Below, piece after piece: positions 44,274 to 53,071 of a DNA stretch of 64,000 bases. The position numbers and the translations under genes are program-made. Source of the DNA: Streptomyces xanthophaeus (lineage in GTDB: Bacteria; Actinomycetota; Actinomycetes; Streptomycetales; Streptomycetaceae); contig NZ_JOFT01000046.1 in assembly GCF_000725805.1 (NCBI RefSeq), forward strand, positions 34,050 to 98,049. The letters run 5' to 3'. Positions within the stretch are counted from its first letter, which is position 1. Each line of letters opens with the position of its first letter. Below the pieces are notes generated by a model. That model was not told the origin of the DNA, ran no database searches, and worked only from the letters and a program-made list of their open reading frames with translations.

Positions 44274-45752
44274 TCACTGTTCCTGCGGCGGCTTGCCCTC
44301 CGCCGCGGACACCTCGACGAACTCGACCTGGCCCTTGCCGTTGAGGCGCAGGATCGGGACGGCCTTGTTGCGCGGATTGCCGTTGTTCTGGAAGGAGATG
44401 AACCCGCTGGCCCCGGCCACCTGCTGGGTGCCGTCCATCTGGTGGAACATCCGGGCCACCGCGTCGCCGACGACCTGCCCCTGCCAGCGGGCCGCCATCT
44501 GGATGCCGTGTGCCGCGGTGAGGACCGCGTCGTGGCCCATCAGGGCGCCGCCGTCCTCACGGGGGTCGTGAGGGAACCACTGGTCCAGCAGTCCGCCCGG
44601 CTGGAAGTTCTTCGCGGACGGGGCGGACACCGCCTGCGGCGCCGAGCGGTACATGTCGGGGTGGGAGAGGCCGGTGTAGAGCATCTCGATGCCCGTCTCG
44701 GCGGCGTGGGCGAGCTGCTGGGCGCTCAGGTTGGTGGTGTCGTCCCCGGCGAACACGGTGAACTGCTGGTCGGTGCAGCTGCGGTTGGCGAGCGCGTCGA
44801 GGAAGTTGGTGAGGTGCTGGCCGCGGCCTGCGAAGTACACGAGCTGCGGACGCTGCTGGCACAACTGGCCGGGCATGTAGCGCAGTTCGTTCTGCCAGGC
44901 GCTGCTGACGGAGGAGTCGTAGGTCATGCGCTCGGCGACGAGCCGGTGCTTGTCGCCTTCCTGGAAGGCCTTGGTGAAGGCCGTGCCGAGGGTGGAGGCG
45001 TAGAGGTTGCCCTCCGCCACGTCCTGGATGACGACGGCGGTGGCGACGCCGCGCCGTTTGAGGTATCCGGCGCCCGCGTACGCCTCGTCCTCGTTGGTGG
45101 GGGCGACCCGGACGAAGCCGTTGATGCCCTGGATGTTCGTGGCGGTCATGGTGGCACCGACCATGGCGATGCCGTGTGCGGACAGGCGCTTGATGGCCGC
45201 GAGGTTCTCCTGGGTGCTGGGGCCGAGGCCGGCCACCGCGACGAGCCGGTCCGGGGAGTCCTTGCGGGCGATCAGCTCGTCGACGGTGTGCTTCCACTGC
45301 CCGGACCGGCTGCCCGGGTTGGCGATCAGCAGCCGGATCTTGGGGGTGGCGGCGAGGTCGCCCTGGTTGTGCCGGTACTGGGCCAGGTAGGCGCCCTGGA
45401 GTTCGTGCCGGACGCCCTCGGCGGAGTTGCTGTCCGCGGTGGTGTTGGTGAAGGAGGTGAAGTAGGCGACGCTCACGTACGGTTCCTCGTCCGCGTTGGC
45501 GAGGACCCGGCGGTTCTCCTCCTCGATCTTGCTGCTGACCGCGTCGAGGTCCGGCGCGAAGGCGTAGGAGCCGTCGGTCACTCCGACGCACTCGTCGGCC
45601 GCGCCCAGTTCGACGACCCCGTCGGCGCATCTGGCCTGGCGTTCCTGCAGCCACCCGACGCCCAGCCAGAGGGCCGCGACCAGGGCGACGGCGGCCGCGG
45701 TGGCGAGGGCCACCCGGCGTACGACGTGCAGGGGCCATTCGAGTCTGGGCAC
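44274..45752 (-). CDS. Membrane-anchored type-1 periplasmic-binding-fold protein
   Basis: A 492-residue protein with one N-terminal membrane anchor (LATAAAVALVAALWLGVGWL, about 15-35) and no lipobox, then an extracellular domain resembling LivK/receptor ligand-binding folds: LLIANPGSRSGQW, LVAVAGLGPSTQENLAAIKR, GFVRVAPTNEDEAYAG, PQLVYFAGRGQHL. GTG at 45752 is 4 bases after the stop of the P-loop-like protein gene. No permease or ABC ATPase is nearby, so it more likely senses than transports. Together with its neighbour it looks like a two-protein sensing or effector pair of unknown role. Confidence 0.7.
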   Translation of the reverse strand: MPRLEWPLHVVRRVALATAAAVALVAALWLGVGWLQERQARCADGVVELGAADECVGVTDGSYAFAPDLDAVSSKIEEENRRVLANADEEPYVSVAYFTSFTNTTADSNSAEGVRHELQGAYLAQYRHNQGDLAATPKIRLLIANPGSRSGQWKHTVDELIARKDSPDRLVAVAGLGPSTQENLAAIKRLSAHGIAMVGATMTATNIQGINGFVRVAPTNEDEAYAGAGYLKRRGVATAVVIQDVAEGNLYASTLGTAFTKAFQEGDKHRLVAERMTYDSSVSSAWQNELRYMPGQLCQQRPQLVYFAGRGQHLTNFLDALANRSCTDQQFTVFAGDDTTNLSAQQLAHAAETGIEMLYTGLSHPDMYRSAPQAVSAPSAKNFQPGGLLDQWFPHDPREDGGALMGHDAVLTAAHGIQMAARWQGQVVGDAVARMFHQMDGTQQVAGASGFISFQNNGNPRNKAVPILRLNGKGQVEFVEVSAAEGKPPQEQ

Positions 45753-45756
45753 GCGC

Positions 45757-47757
45757 TCAGCCCTCCCAGCCGGCGGTCTGGGGATCGCGCCAATGGCGGT
45801 AGCGCTCCGCCTCGTTGAACAGGGCCACGATGTCGTTCCTCCGCAGTTGGGACAGCTGGGTGCAGCCGTCGGCGATGATGTCGCCCAGCCGCATGGCGGG
45901 GTCGGCGAGCGGATCGCTCCACACCCAGCGGGTGGTCACCAGGGTGTGGATCACGGACTCGGTGTCCACCACGCGCCCCGGGCGGCGCGGGACGAGCCCG
46001 GCGAGGAGTTCCAGCGGTCCGCCGTCGGCGGGCAGGCGGTTGGGCGCGGCCGTGATCGCGTCGAACTCGGAGATCCACTGCGCGGCGGGCACGGCGGTGA
46101 AGCGCCGCGTCAGGTGGGCGGTGACCTCCTCGGTCCGCCCGAGGGCGAGCTGGTGGTACATCTCCTGCACCGGCTTGCCCTCGCCGCGGTAGTACTCCGC
46201 GAGGAGTTCGTGCGCGGCGTCCCACCCTTCGGGCCGTGCGGCCAGCCGCCACAGGAGCAGCCTGCGCAGCCACGGGTGCAGTACGGGGACGACGGTGACG
46301 GGTCCGGTCAGCAGCCAGCGGGAGCGGATCTCGCCGAACAGGGAGTCGTCGGGGCTCAGCAGCCGCGTGCCGACGGAGAAGTCCCGGGCGGCGGCGCATT
46401 CGGCGAGGGCGGCGCGCTGGGTCGGGTCGAAGTCGCGCAGGAGGTGGCCGAGGGCGGTGTCGGCGAGGGTGGCGGTGGCCTCCCCGGTGCGCAGCGGCCG
46501 GTCGGGCAGGGTGCGCAGCCAGCGGTCCTGCTGGGGTCCCGAGTCCGGGGGCGTCCCGGCCTGCCGCAGTACGTCGAGGACCTGGTGGACGGCGCGCGGC
46601 AGTCCGCCGGTGAGCCGGTGCACGAAGGGGGTGAGGCGGGTCAGCGGCGCCAGGTCGCTGTTCCCGCCGAGCTGGAGCTCGATCCGGATCCGCACCTCGT
46701 CCAGATTGAGGTCGCGCAGGCGTAACGGGTACCACCAGGTGTCCTCGCTGTCGCGGGTCGGCCGGTTGGCGTTCCAGTCGGACAGGGAGGCCCGGTCGGG
46801 GCCGCGCAGCTGCCAGGGCCAGGAGTCCCCGGTGGCGGGACCCCAGCGGGGCAGCCAGCGGTTGGAACTGGCGACGACGGTCAGCGGGTCGCTGGCGTGG
46901 CCGGCCACGACCGTCTGGTCGTGCCGGGAGCGCAGCAGCAGGTCGAGGAAGCGGCGGCCGTACTCGGTGTGGGAGTTGTCGAGGAGCAGCAGGTAGGAAC
47001 GGGGCATGAAGTTGCGGGCGGTGTTGCGCCGGAGGTCCTCCAGGAAGGCGGAGAAGAGGACGAGGTCGAGCCGCTCCTGTTCGTTCTCGTCGCCCTCGTG
47101 ACGCCAGAGGTTGAGTTCCACGAGGGCTTCCATGGGGTCCGCGTTGCGGATCATGGGATGGCGCCCGTACCAGTGGGCGCCGGCGGTGAGCCGGTTGCCG
47201 AGTCTGCCGCCGAGCAGGCCCGGCATGGTGCGGCGGCCGCGCCGCAGGGCGTCCTGGAAGAGGGTCAGCGCGGCGGTGGAGGCTCCTTCGGGCATGCCGA
47301 CCGCGCCCATGCCCACTTCGAAGAAGGCGGCCAGGTAGTCGCCGTGCCGGGCCTCGTTCTCCTCCTGGAACCGGTCGAGCTGGCGCTGCACCGCGCGCCG
47401 GCCCTCGGCGAGGCTGCGCATGCGCAGCTCCTGGTCGGATGCGAGCAGGCCGAGGCTGAGCAGCGGGAAGTGGGAGCGTCCGTAGCGGGGCAGTTTGCGT
47501 TCGAGCTGCCGGGCCAGGAGGCCGAGGGCGTAGCGCGGCAGCAGGGACTGGGCGCCGCCGAAGTTGACGAAGGCGAAGGGGTAGTCGGGCCCGAAGCGTT
47601 CCATGAGCGCGCTGTGCGCCTCGCTGGCCCCGCTGCCCGCCGGGCCGAGGAGCATGGTCAGGGGGCGCTCGGCCGCCGGGTCCTCCTTCAGGCATGAGTC
47701 GACCAGCGACAGGATGCCGCTGCGGCCCCGCAGGCCCATGCCCGTACCCGGCTCCAT
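45757..47757 (-). CDS. Large P-loop-NTPase-like protein with degenerate Walker A, unknown function
   Basis: About 666 residues. The N-terminal GRSGILSLVDSCLKEDP and LTMLLGPAGSGASEAHSALM are arranged like a STAND/AAA ATPase, but the Walker A reads GPAGSGAS, with Ala at the lysine position; a Walker B-like YLLLLDNSH follows near 255. The rest is helical, with no recognised DNA-binding domain or membrane segment. Start: ATG 47757 (9 bases after GGGGGGA) or GTG 47760. It is the first gene of a two-gene unit with the membrane-anchored binding-fold protein, pointing to a cytoplasmic partner of that sensor. The missing lysine suggests a pseudo-ATPase. Confidence 0.65.
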   Translation of the reverse strand: MEPGTGMGLRGRSGILSLVDSCLKEDPAAERPLTMLLGPAGSGASEAHSALMERFGPDYPFAFVNFGGAQSLLPRYALGLLARQLERKLPRYGRSHFPLLSLGLLASDQELRMRSLAEGRRAVQRQLDRFQEENEARHGDYLAAFFEVGMGAVGMPEGASTAALTLFQDALRRGRRTMPGLLGGRLGNRLTAGAHWYGRHPMIRNADPMEALVELNLWRHEGDENEQERLDLVLFSAFLEDLRRNTARNFMPRSYLLLLDNSHTEYGRRFLDLLLRSRHDQTVVAGHASDPLTVVASSNRWLPRWGPATGDSWPWQLRGPDRASLSDWNANRPTRDSEDTWWYPLRLRDLNLDEVRIRIELQLGGNSDLAPLTRLTPFVHRLTGGLPRAVHQVLDVLRQAGTPPDSGPQQDRWLRTLPDRPLRTGEATATLADTALGHLLRDFDPTQRAALAECAAARDFSVGTRLLSPDDSLFGEIRSRWLLTGPVTVVPVLHPWLRRLLLWRLAARPEGWDAAHELLAEYYRGEGKPVQEMYHQLALGRTEEVTAHLTRRFTAVPAAQWISEFDAITAAPNRLPADGGPLELLAGLVPRRPGRVVDTESVIHTLVTTRWVWSDPLADPAMRLGDIIADGCTQLSQLRRNDIVALFNEAERYRHWRDPQTAGWEG

Positions 47758-47918
47758 CACGCGTGATCCCCCCCAGGACGACGTTTCCGAGGACTAGAGA
47801 CTGCCATCCGCAGGCGGAGTCAGACAGGGGTTTCCTCTCCTTGATTCGTTTCGGTCTCCGTCGCACCGGGGGCGGGCCGTGTCATGTCCATTGACAGAAC
47901 ATGAACGCAGCCGGAGGC

Positions 47919-47932
47919 TGAGAGCGCTCTCA
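47919..47932. promoter_or_regulatory. LacI-family operator (CebR-like box) upstream of the GH64 gene
   Basis: TGAGAGCGCTCTCA is a perfect 14-base palindrome 38 bases before the GH64 start. It differs by one symmetric change from the Streptomyces CebR box TGGGAGCGCTCCCA. It suggests repression by a LacI-type sugar regulator responding to cello- or laminari-oligosaccharides. No lacI gene is in this window. Confidence 0.7.
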
Positions 47933-47970
47933 GTCGTCAATAGTCAGATCCCCCCACACGAAGGAACGGC

Positions 47971-49170
47971 ATGATCCGCTTAGTCAAAGCACTTGCATCC
48001 GGGGTCTCGGCCCTGGCCGTCGCCGCCGGCCTGATGGTCTTCGGACCGTCCGAATCCGCAGAGGCCGTACCAGAAGCCGTACCGGCGACGATCCCGCTGA
48101 CGATCAAGAACACCTCCGGCCGCAGCGAGCCGGTCTACGTCTACAACCTGGGCACCCTGCTCGCGACGGGCCAGCAGGGCTGGGCCGACGCCAACGGCAC
48201 GTTCCACCCCTGGCCCGTCGGAGGCAATCCCCCCACCCCCGCCCCCGACGCATCGATCGCGGGTCCGGCGGACGGGCAGACCAAGACGATCCGGATGCCC
48301 AAGTTCTCCGGGCGCGTCTACTTCTCCGTCGGCCAGAAGATCGTCTTCAAGCTCAGCACGGGCGGCCTGGTGCAGCCCGCCGTGCAGAACCCCTCGGACC
48401 CCAACCGCAACATCCAGTTCAACTGGTCCGAGTACACCCTCAACGACGCCGGCCTGTGGATCAACAGCACCCAGGTCGACATGTTCTCGGCTCCCTACGC
48501 GGTGGGCGTCAAGGCGGCCGACGGCACCGTCAGGAACACCGGCCGCCTCAAGCCGGGCGGCTACGCCGCGGTCTTCGCCCAGCTGCGTTCGGCCGGCTGG
48601 GGCGGACTGATCCAGAACCGCCCCGACGGTACGCCGCTGCGCGCGCTCTCACCCGGTCACGGCATCGAGGCCGGGGGCATACCGGCGGGCGTCATGAACG
48701 ACTACATCAACCGGGTCTGGAGCAAGTACAGCTCCTCCACGCTCACCGTGACGCCGTTCGCGAACCAGCCGGGCACCAAGTACTACGGCCGGGTCTCGGG
48801 CGACGTCATGCACTTCACCAACGGCTCGGGAGCGGTGGTCACCAGCTTCCGGAAGCCCGACTCCGACAGCGTCTTCGGCTGCTACAAGCTCCTGGACGCA
48901 CCCAACGACCAGGTCCGCGGCCCGATCTCCCGCACCCTGTGCGCGGGCTTCAACCGGTCGACGCTCCTGACCAACCCCAGCCAACCCGACGCGTACGGCG
49001 CGAACTTCTACCGCGACGCCGTCACCAACCACTACTCCCGCATCATCCACGCACAGATGGCCGACGGTAAGGCGTACGGCTTCGCCTTCGACGACGTGGG
49101 CGCGCACGAGTCCCTGGTGCACGACGGCAACCCGCAGGAGGCCTTCATGACACTGGAGCCGTTCAACTAA
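47971..49170 (+). CDS. Secreted beta-1,3-glucanase, glycoside hydrolase family 64
   Basis: A 399-residue GH64 enzyme with a signal peptide (VKALASGVSALAVAAGLMVF, cleavage near AEA at 32). GH64 members degrade laminarin and fungal wall beta-1,3-glucan to laminaripentaose. The catalytic Glu and Asp are at E154 and D170 in NWSEYTLNDAGLWINSTQVD, followed by the MFSAPYAV core strand and FANQPGTKYYGRV. No carbohydrate-binding module is attached. ATG at 47971 has AAGGAACGG upstream and a LacI-type box in the promoter. A perfect hairpin terminates the gene. Confidence 0.88.
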   Translation: MIRLVKALASGVSALAVAAGLMVFGPSESAEAVPEAVPATIPLTIKNTSGRSEPVYVYNLGTLLATGQQGWADANGTFHPWPVGGNPPTPAPDASIAGPADGQTKTIRMPKFSGRVYFSVGQKIVFKLSTGGLVQPAVQNPSDPNRNIQFNWSEYTLNDAGLWINSTQVDMFSAPYAVGVKAADGTVRNTGRLKPGGYAAVFAQLRSAGWGGLIQNRPDGTPLRALSPGHGIEAGGIPAGVMNDYINRVWSKYSSSTLTVTPFANQPGTKYYGRVSGDVMHFTNGSGAVVTSFRKPDSDSVFGCYKLLDAPNDQVRGPISRTLCAGFNRSTLLTNPSQPDAYGANFYRDAVTNHYSRIIHAQMADGKAYGFAFDDVGAHESLVHDGNPQEAFMTLEPFN

Positions 49171-49246
49171 GGGCTGTCCCAGGATGCCGCTCATCGCTCC
49201 CGGAGCGGCAGGGCGTCGTCCATCACCTGGAGCAACTTTCCGAGCA

Positions 49247-49284
49247 GGTGTCGCCTCCTCTAGTCGTATGGAGGAGGCGACACC
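49247..49284 (+). terminator. Hairpin terminator of the GH64 gene
   Basis: Fourteen-base perfect stem (GGTGTCGCCTCCTC at 49247-49260, complement at 49271-49284) with a 10-base loop, 77 bases after the GH64 stop. Confidence 0.7.
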
Positions 49285-49377
49285 TTCGATGCCCGACCGG
49301 CCGGCGTGCACGGCAGTCCTTGCGGCTGCATCCCAGCAGGTCTGTCAATTCGGCCTTGCGGGCCACGTGCGGGGAGT

Positions 49378-49505
49378 CTGCTTCCCGCGCACGCGGGGAT
49401 GACCCCGAGCGAGGAGCGACGCTCCCGGCGCGGAGGTGACGCCCCGGCTTCCCGTGCAAGGACGAGCATCAGGAGCACTGCTTCCGCACGCACGGGGACG
49501 ACCGG
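49378..49505. repeat. Degenerate type I-E-like CRISPR repeat relic
   Basis: The 29-mer at 49378-49406 (starting CTGCTTCCCGCGCACG, ending GGGGATGACCCC) is nearly identical to the type I-E repeat form common in Streptomyces, including the CCCGCG-CAC-GCGGGG hairpin. A decayed copy (CTGCTTCCGCACGCACGG...) begins exactly 100 bases on, at 49478, and a weaker GCTTCCCG piece is at 49447. Spacing is not the 61-base period of an active array, and no cas genes are present. Confidence 0.4.
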
Positions 49506-50082
49506 TTGCCCCGCCGAGTCCGCACCCTCCAGGAACAGCCCTCGTACGGGGCGTCCGGGCGGGAGCCCTGAGAACGCCTGAGGCGGGACCCAGTGGGATC
49601 GAGTCGGTGGACTACGAATTCCATCACCTGACGAGCTGGTGTGCGTCGCGCAAGAACTCACCGGTGAAGCGGAAGTGGGAATGAACTTTCGGCTGGTCGG
49701 GATGGCTGATGTTGAACTGCGCCTGACGGCACTGCACCGGTATCCGCCCCGCCCGGAGACCAGGCGCCACGGCCCCTTGGCCAAGATCACTCTTGCGGGG
49801 GCGGGGGCCGGAACGATTGCACGCAAGGACCTGCTGGTCGGCGTCCCTCCCAGTCAGGAGCATGGCTGATTCCTGCAACGCCGTGCACCGCGACGCCGGC
49901 CGCGACAGGACCGTCTTCTGTGGGCGGCGCCGCGCCCGGCACAGCACTAGCATTCCGAGCGCGTCCGTGCCGGGCGCCCGTCGCAGGGGGAGGGGAGGGG
50001 CGTGCAGTTGGTCGCGAGTGCGAGTGCAAGTGCAAGTGCGAGCCCGGGTGTTGGTGCAGGCGGGGTCGGTCGGGGGGTCGAG

Positions 50083-50910
50083 ATGACCCGGGTGGGTGAC
50101 CGGTGGCGGGTGACCCGGCCGTGGTCCCCCCAGCTGCGCCCGTTCGTGCACAGCTACGCCGGCTACTGGGAGGCGACGGCCTCGCCCTACCGGGTGAGGC
50201 TGGTCCCCACGGGCCGGGCGGTCGTGGTGATCAGCCTGGGGGAGCCGTTCGCCCAGGTCCGCCGGCTGGGGGCGGCAGGCCGGGGTGGCCAGGTGACGGG
50301 CTCGCTGGCCGCGGGTCTGGAGGACGGGCCCCGCGTGTGTGACCACCCCGGCGGCCAGGTGGCGATCCGGCTGGAGCTGACCCCGCTGGGCGCCTACCGG
50401 CTGTTCGCCGTGCCGATGAGCGAGCTGACCAACAGCGTGGTCGAGCTCCGCGACGTCCTCGGGCCCGAGGCCGGATGGCTGGTGGAGCGGCTGGCGGCCA
50501 CCGCCGACTGGGGCGCCCGCTTCGACCTGCTGGACTCCGCGTTGGGCGCCCGGCTGGAGCGGGGCCCGCGTCCCGCGCCGGAGGTCGGCCATGCCTGGCG
50601 GCTGCTGTCCCGCGCCGGCGGGGCGATCCCGGTCGGCCGGCTCGCGGGAGAAGTGGGCTGGAGCCAGGGCCATTTGGTGCGCCGGTTCACCGAACAGGTC
50701 GGCCTGACCCCGAAGGCGTCCGCCCGGGTGCTGCGCTTCCACCGGGCCGTGCGGCTGCTCTCCCGCGAGGGCGCGAACCTCACCGAGGTGACGGAGCGCT
50801 GCGGTTTCTACGACCAGGCCCACCTCAACCGGGAGTTCCGTGCCCTGGGCGGGACCACACCCGGTCGGCTGGCCGCCGCCCGGGTGGCGGAGGGGGCCGT
50901 CGCCCTGTGA
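50083..50910 (+). CDS. AraC family transcriptional regulator
   Basis: A 275-residue protein with an N-terminal sensor domain of the DUF6597 type (WSPQLRPFVHSYAGYWEATA, VRLVPTGRAVVVISLGEPFA) and a C-terminal AraC HTH pair (IPVGRLAGEVGWSQGHLVRR and LTEVTERCGFYDQAHLNREF). It binds DNA as an activator or repressor. ATG at 50083 is chosen because the upstream bases to 50002 are repetitive and codon-poor. The downstream small membrane protein and SRPBCC gene could be its targets; a direct repeat GGGCCGGAAGKTA (51168-51180, 51201-51213) lies before the SRPBCC gene. Confidence 0.83.
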   Translation: MTRVGDRWRVTRPWSPQLRPFVHSYAGYWEATASPYRVRLVPTGRAVVVISLGEPFAQVRRLGAAGRGGQVTGSLAAGLEDGPRVCDHPGGQVAIRLELTPLGAYRLFAVPMSELTNSVVELRDVLGPEAGWLVERLAATADWGARFDLLDSALGARLERGPRPAPEVGHAWRLLSRAGGAIPVGRLAGEVGWSQGHLVRRFTEQVGLTPKASARVLRFHRAVRLLSREGANLTEVTERCGFYDQAHLNREFRALGGTTPGRLAAARVAEGAVAL

Positions 50911-51021
50911 GGGGCGAGGTCAAATTCGTCCAAGCCAGGCCCTGCGCGCGTCGATAGTCTCCCCGTCCGTAGTCGATCAGGCCCCCGGTACGGGGTGGCC
51001 TGGCTCAGAGGGGAGTACCCG

Positions 51022-51144
51022 ATGGAAGACCTGCTGCGCGTCCTCGTGGCCGGAGCGCTCACAGGCGGCCTGATCGGTCTGGCGGGGGCCCTCGGCCGAC
51101 GCAACCGCAGGCGTCGCGAGGGCGGTGACGCGAACGGCCGCTGA
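51022..51144 (+). CDS. Small membrane protein, 40 residues
   Basis: ATG at 51022 follows AGAGGGGAG by 6 bases. The peptide MEDLLRVLVAGALTGGLIGL continues with AGALGRRNRRRREGG and ends at TGA 51142-51144. It has one hydrophobic Gly/Ala/Leu helix with a glycine-zipper spacing, then a strongly basic tail, consistent with a single-pass membrane peptide, N-terminus outside by the positive-inside rule. Function unknown. Confidence 0.5.
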   Translation: MEDLLRVLVAGALTGGLIGLAGALGRRNRRRREGGDANGR

Positions 51145-51240
51145 CGTCCCGCCGCGGGCATCCCCTCGGGCCGGAAGTTACCGGGGGGTAGTCACGGGGC
51201 GGGCCGGAAGGTAGCGTCGGCGTCCGAGAAGAGGAGCGCC

Positions 51241-51789
51241 ATGCCTCGTACGTTCACGGTGTCCGACAGCATCGTCGTCCACGCCCGTCCCGCCGACGTC
51301 TTCCGGCACGTCTCCGATCCGGCGCGGATGGGGGAGTGGAGCCCGGAGAACCTCGGCGCCACCGTCCACGGAGAGCCCGGGAAGCCCGGGAAGCCCGGAG
51401 AGCCCGGGAAGCCCGGGGACATTCGCGTGGGGACGGTGTTCGACGGACGGAACAAGCGCGGGGCCTTCCGCTGGACCACCCGCTGCACCGTGACGGCGGT
51501 CGAGGCCGACGCGCTCTTCCGCTTCCGGGTCCACGCCATCGGGGTCCGGCGCCCCCGGCTGCCCGGCCCCATCGCCACCTGGGAGTACCGCTTCGAGCCG
51601 GTTCCCGAGGGCACCCGCGTGACGGAGACGTGGACCGACGACCGGCGCGGTTGGCCGGACTTCGCGGCCCACGCCTTCGACCGGGTCGCGACGGGCGGAC
51701 ACTCCTTCGCCGACTTCCAGCGCAGGAACATCCGTACCACTCTGCGCAACCTCAAGCGGGCCCTGGAGCCGGTGTCCGGCACCGCGTGA
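51241..51789 (+). CDS. SRPBCC (START/Bet v1-like) protein with collagen-like insertion
   Basis: A 182-residue polyketide-cyclase/SRPBCC-type fold: FTVSDSIVVHARPADVFRHV, DPARMGEWSPENLG, WEYRFEPVPEGTRVTETWTD and a long C-terminal helix. Such proteins bind hydrophobic ligands. Between the first helices and the strand IRVGTVFDG there is an insertion GEPGKPGKPGEPGKPGD (about residues 42-58), encoded by a 9-base tandem repeat (51371-51419), a collagen-like Gly-x-x run. ATG at 51241 has GAAGAGGAG upstream. Monocistronic. Confidence 0.78.
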   Translation: MPRTFTVSDSIVVHARPADVFRHVSDPARMGEWSPENLGATVHGEPGKPGKPGEPGKPGDIRVGTVFDGRNKRGAFRWTTRCTVTAVEADALFRFRVHAIGVRRPRLPGPIATWEYRFEPVPEGTRVTETWTDDRRGWPDFAAHAFDRVATGGHSFADFQRRNIRTTLRNLKRALEPVSGTA

Positions 51790-51958
51790 CGCCCCGGCCT
51801 GGCGAGATCGGGCGGAACCATGAGACGGCATAGTGCATATGGTCGGATCCTCCCACTGGACCGGTTCCTGGACATGCCGGATGATCACGAGTCGAGGTGC
51901 AGGAACGGGTGCCAAGTCGTGCAGGCCTTTGTCACCCGCGACAAAGGAGCCCCTACTC

Positions 51959-53050
51959 GTGCTTGCAGTCCCCCCACTGTTCTCCCCGATACCGCCCGCC
52001 ATCCATCCCCGGCACGCCGAGATCGACACCCAGACCGCCGGCTGGGTCGAGGCCTTCGAGATAGGCTCGGCCGACCTCAGGCAGCGCCTGGTGCGGCATC
52101 AGATCGGCGTCTTCGCTGCCCGGATCCTGCCCCACGGCCGTGAGGAGGTCGTGCGGATCGTCGCCGACTTCGTGATGTGGCTGTTCGGCGTGGACGACGG
52201 CTACTGCGAAGAAGGCGTTCTCGGGCAGCGCCCCGGGGACCTTGCAGGAACGTTGCACCGCCTCCTGCGCGTCGCGCAGAACCCCGAGGCGCCCCTGCTG
52301 CTCGACGACCCGCTGGCCGGTGGTCTGCGCGACCTGCGTGCGCGGGTCGACGTCTACGGGACGGACACCCAGGCGGCCCGGTGGGTCGCCTGCCTGCGCG
52401 AGTACGCCCTCTCGGTCGTGTGGGAGGCCTCCCACCGCCGTGCGGGCACGGTCCCGAGCCTGTCGGACTACACCCTGATGAGGCTGTACGACGGCGCGAC
52501 CACGGTCATCTTCCCCCTGCTGCAGATGGCCCACGGATACGAACTCCCGGCCGACGAGGCCGACGACAAGTCCGTCCGGGCCGCCGAGGAGATGGCCTCG
52601 TTCGTCATCACCTGGGACAACGACCTCCTCTCCGACCACAAGGAGCGGGCGGGGGAGGGCTATTACCTCAACGTGCTCCGGGTCCTGGAGAGCGACGGCC
52701 ACAGCCAGCGCGAGGCGATGGCCCTGGCCATCGCCCAACGCGACCGCGTCCTGACCGCGTTCATGCACCTCACCGACCATCTGCGGGCCGTGGGCAGCCC
52801 GCAGATGCGGCAGTACACGGCCGGCCTGCGCAGTTTCGTGCGCGGCTCGCTGGACTGGGGCCTGCAGTCCGTCCGTTACACGACCCCGGACGACCCGGCG
52901 GAGCTCCCCACCACCGTCGCCGGAACGGCCACCGACGACAGCGCCGAGCCGCTGGGGATCGACGTGGTCGCGTGGTGGTGGAATGTCGTACCGCCGCGCC
53001 GCCCGAGCAACCCGGCCCGGCCCCTCGGCCTCACCGGCACGAGGGGCTGA
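51959..53050 (+). CDS. Class I terpene synthase (sesquiterpene-type cyclase)
   Basis: A 363-residue class I terpene cyclase. Metal motifs: acidic VDDGYCEE (D79, D80, E84), an atypical DDxxxE, and the NSE triad NDLLSDHKE (N221, S225, E229). A C-terminal RY pair (SVRYTTPDD) is present. GTG at 51959 is fixed by AAAGGAG 9 bases upstream. The enzyme ionises a prenyl diphosphate with Mg2+ and cyclises it; the product cannot be read. It is convergent with one P450 (stop 22 bases away) and near a second, suggesting an oxygenated terpene. Confidence 0.86.
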   Translation: MLAVPPLFSPIPPAIHPRHAEIDTQTAGWVEAFEIGSADLRQRLVRHQIGVFAARILPHGREEVVRIVADFVMWLFGVDDGYCEEGVLGQRPGDLAGTLHRLLRVAQNPEAPLLLDDPLAGGLRDLRARVDVYGTDTQAARWVACLREYALSVVWEASHRRAGTVPSLSDYTLMRLYDGATTVIFPLLQMAHGYELPADEADDKSVRAAEEMASFVITWDNDLLSDHKERAGEGYYLNVLRVLESDGHSQREAMALAIAQRDRVLTAFMHLTDHLRAVGSPQMRQYTAGLRSFVRGSLDWGLQSVRYTTPDDPAELPTTVAGTATDDSAEPLGIDVVAWWWNVVPPRRPSNPARPLGLTGTRG

Positions 53051-53071
53051 CCGGCCGGGGACGCCGGAGCG

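Larger units (their letters stand above)
49171..50082. other. Intergenic stretch without a convincing gene
   Basis: Between the GH64 gene and the AraC-type gene. It contains a terminator hairpin (49247-49284) and CRISPR-like repeat relics (49378-49505). From about 49590 to 49900 composition drops in GC and short frames (for example 49639-49869 plus) lack ribosome sites or motifs. It is a plausible graveyard of mobile or CRISPR DNA. Confidence 0.5.

Noticed and set aside
49378..49505. Active CRISPR array
   Set aside because: Repeat spacing is irregular (not about 61 bases), only one copy is well preserved, and no cas genes are present.
49260..49826. Minus-strand 188-codon frame
   Set aside because: It spans the terminator and the CRISPR-like relic and has no coding signature.
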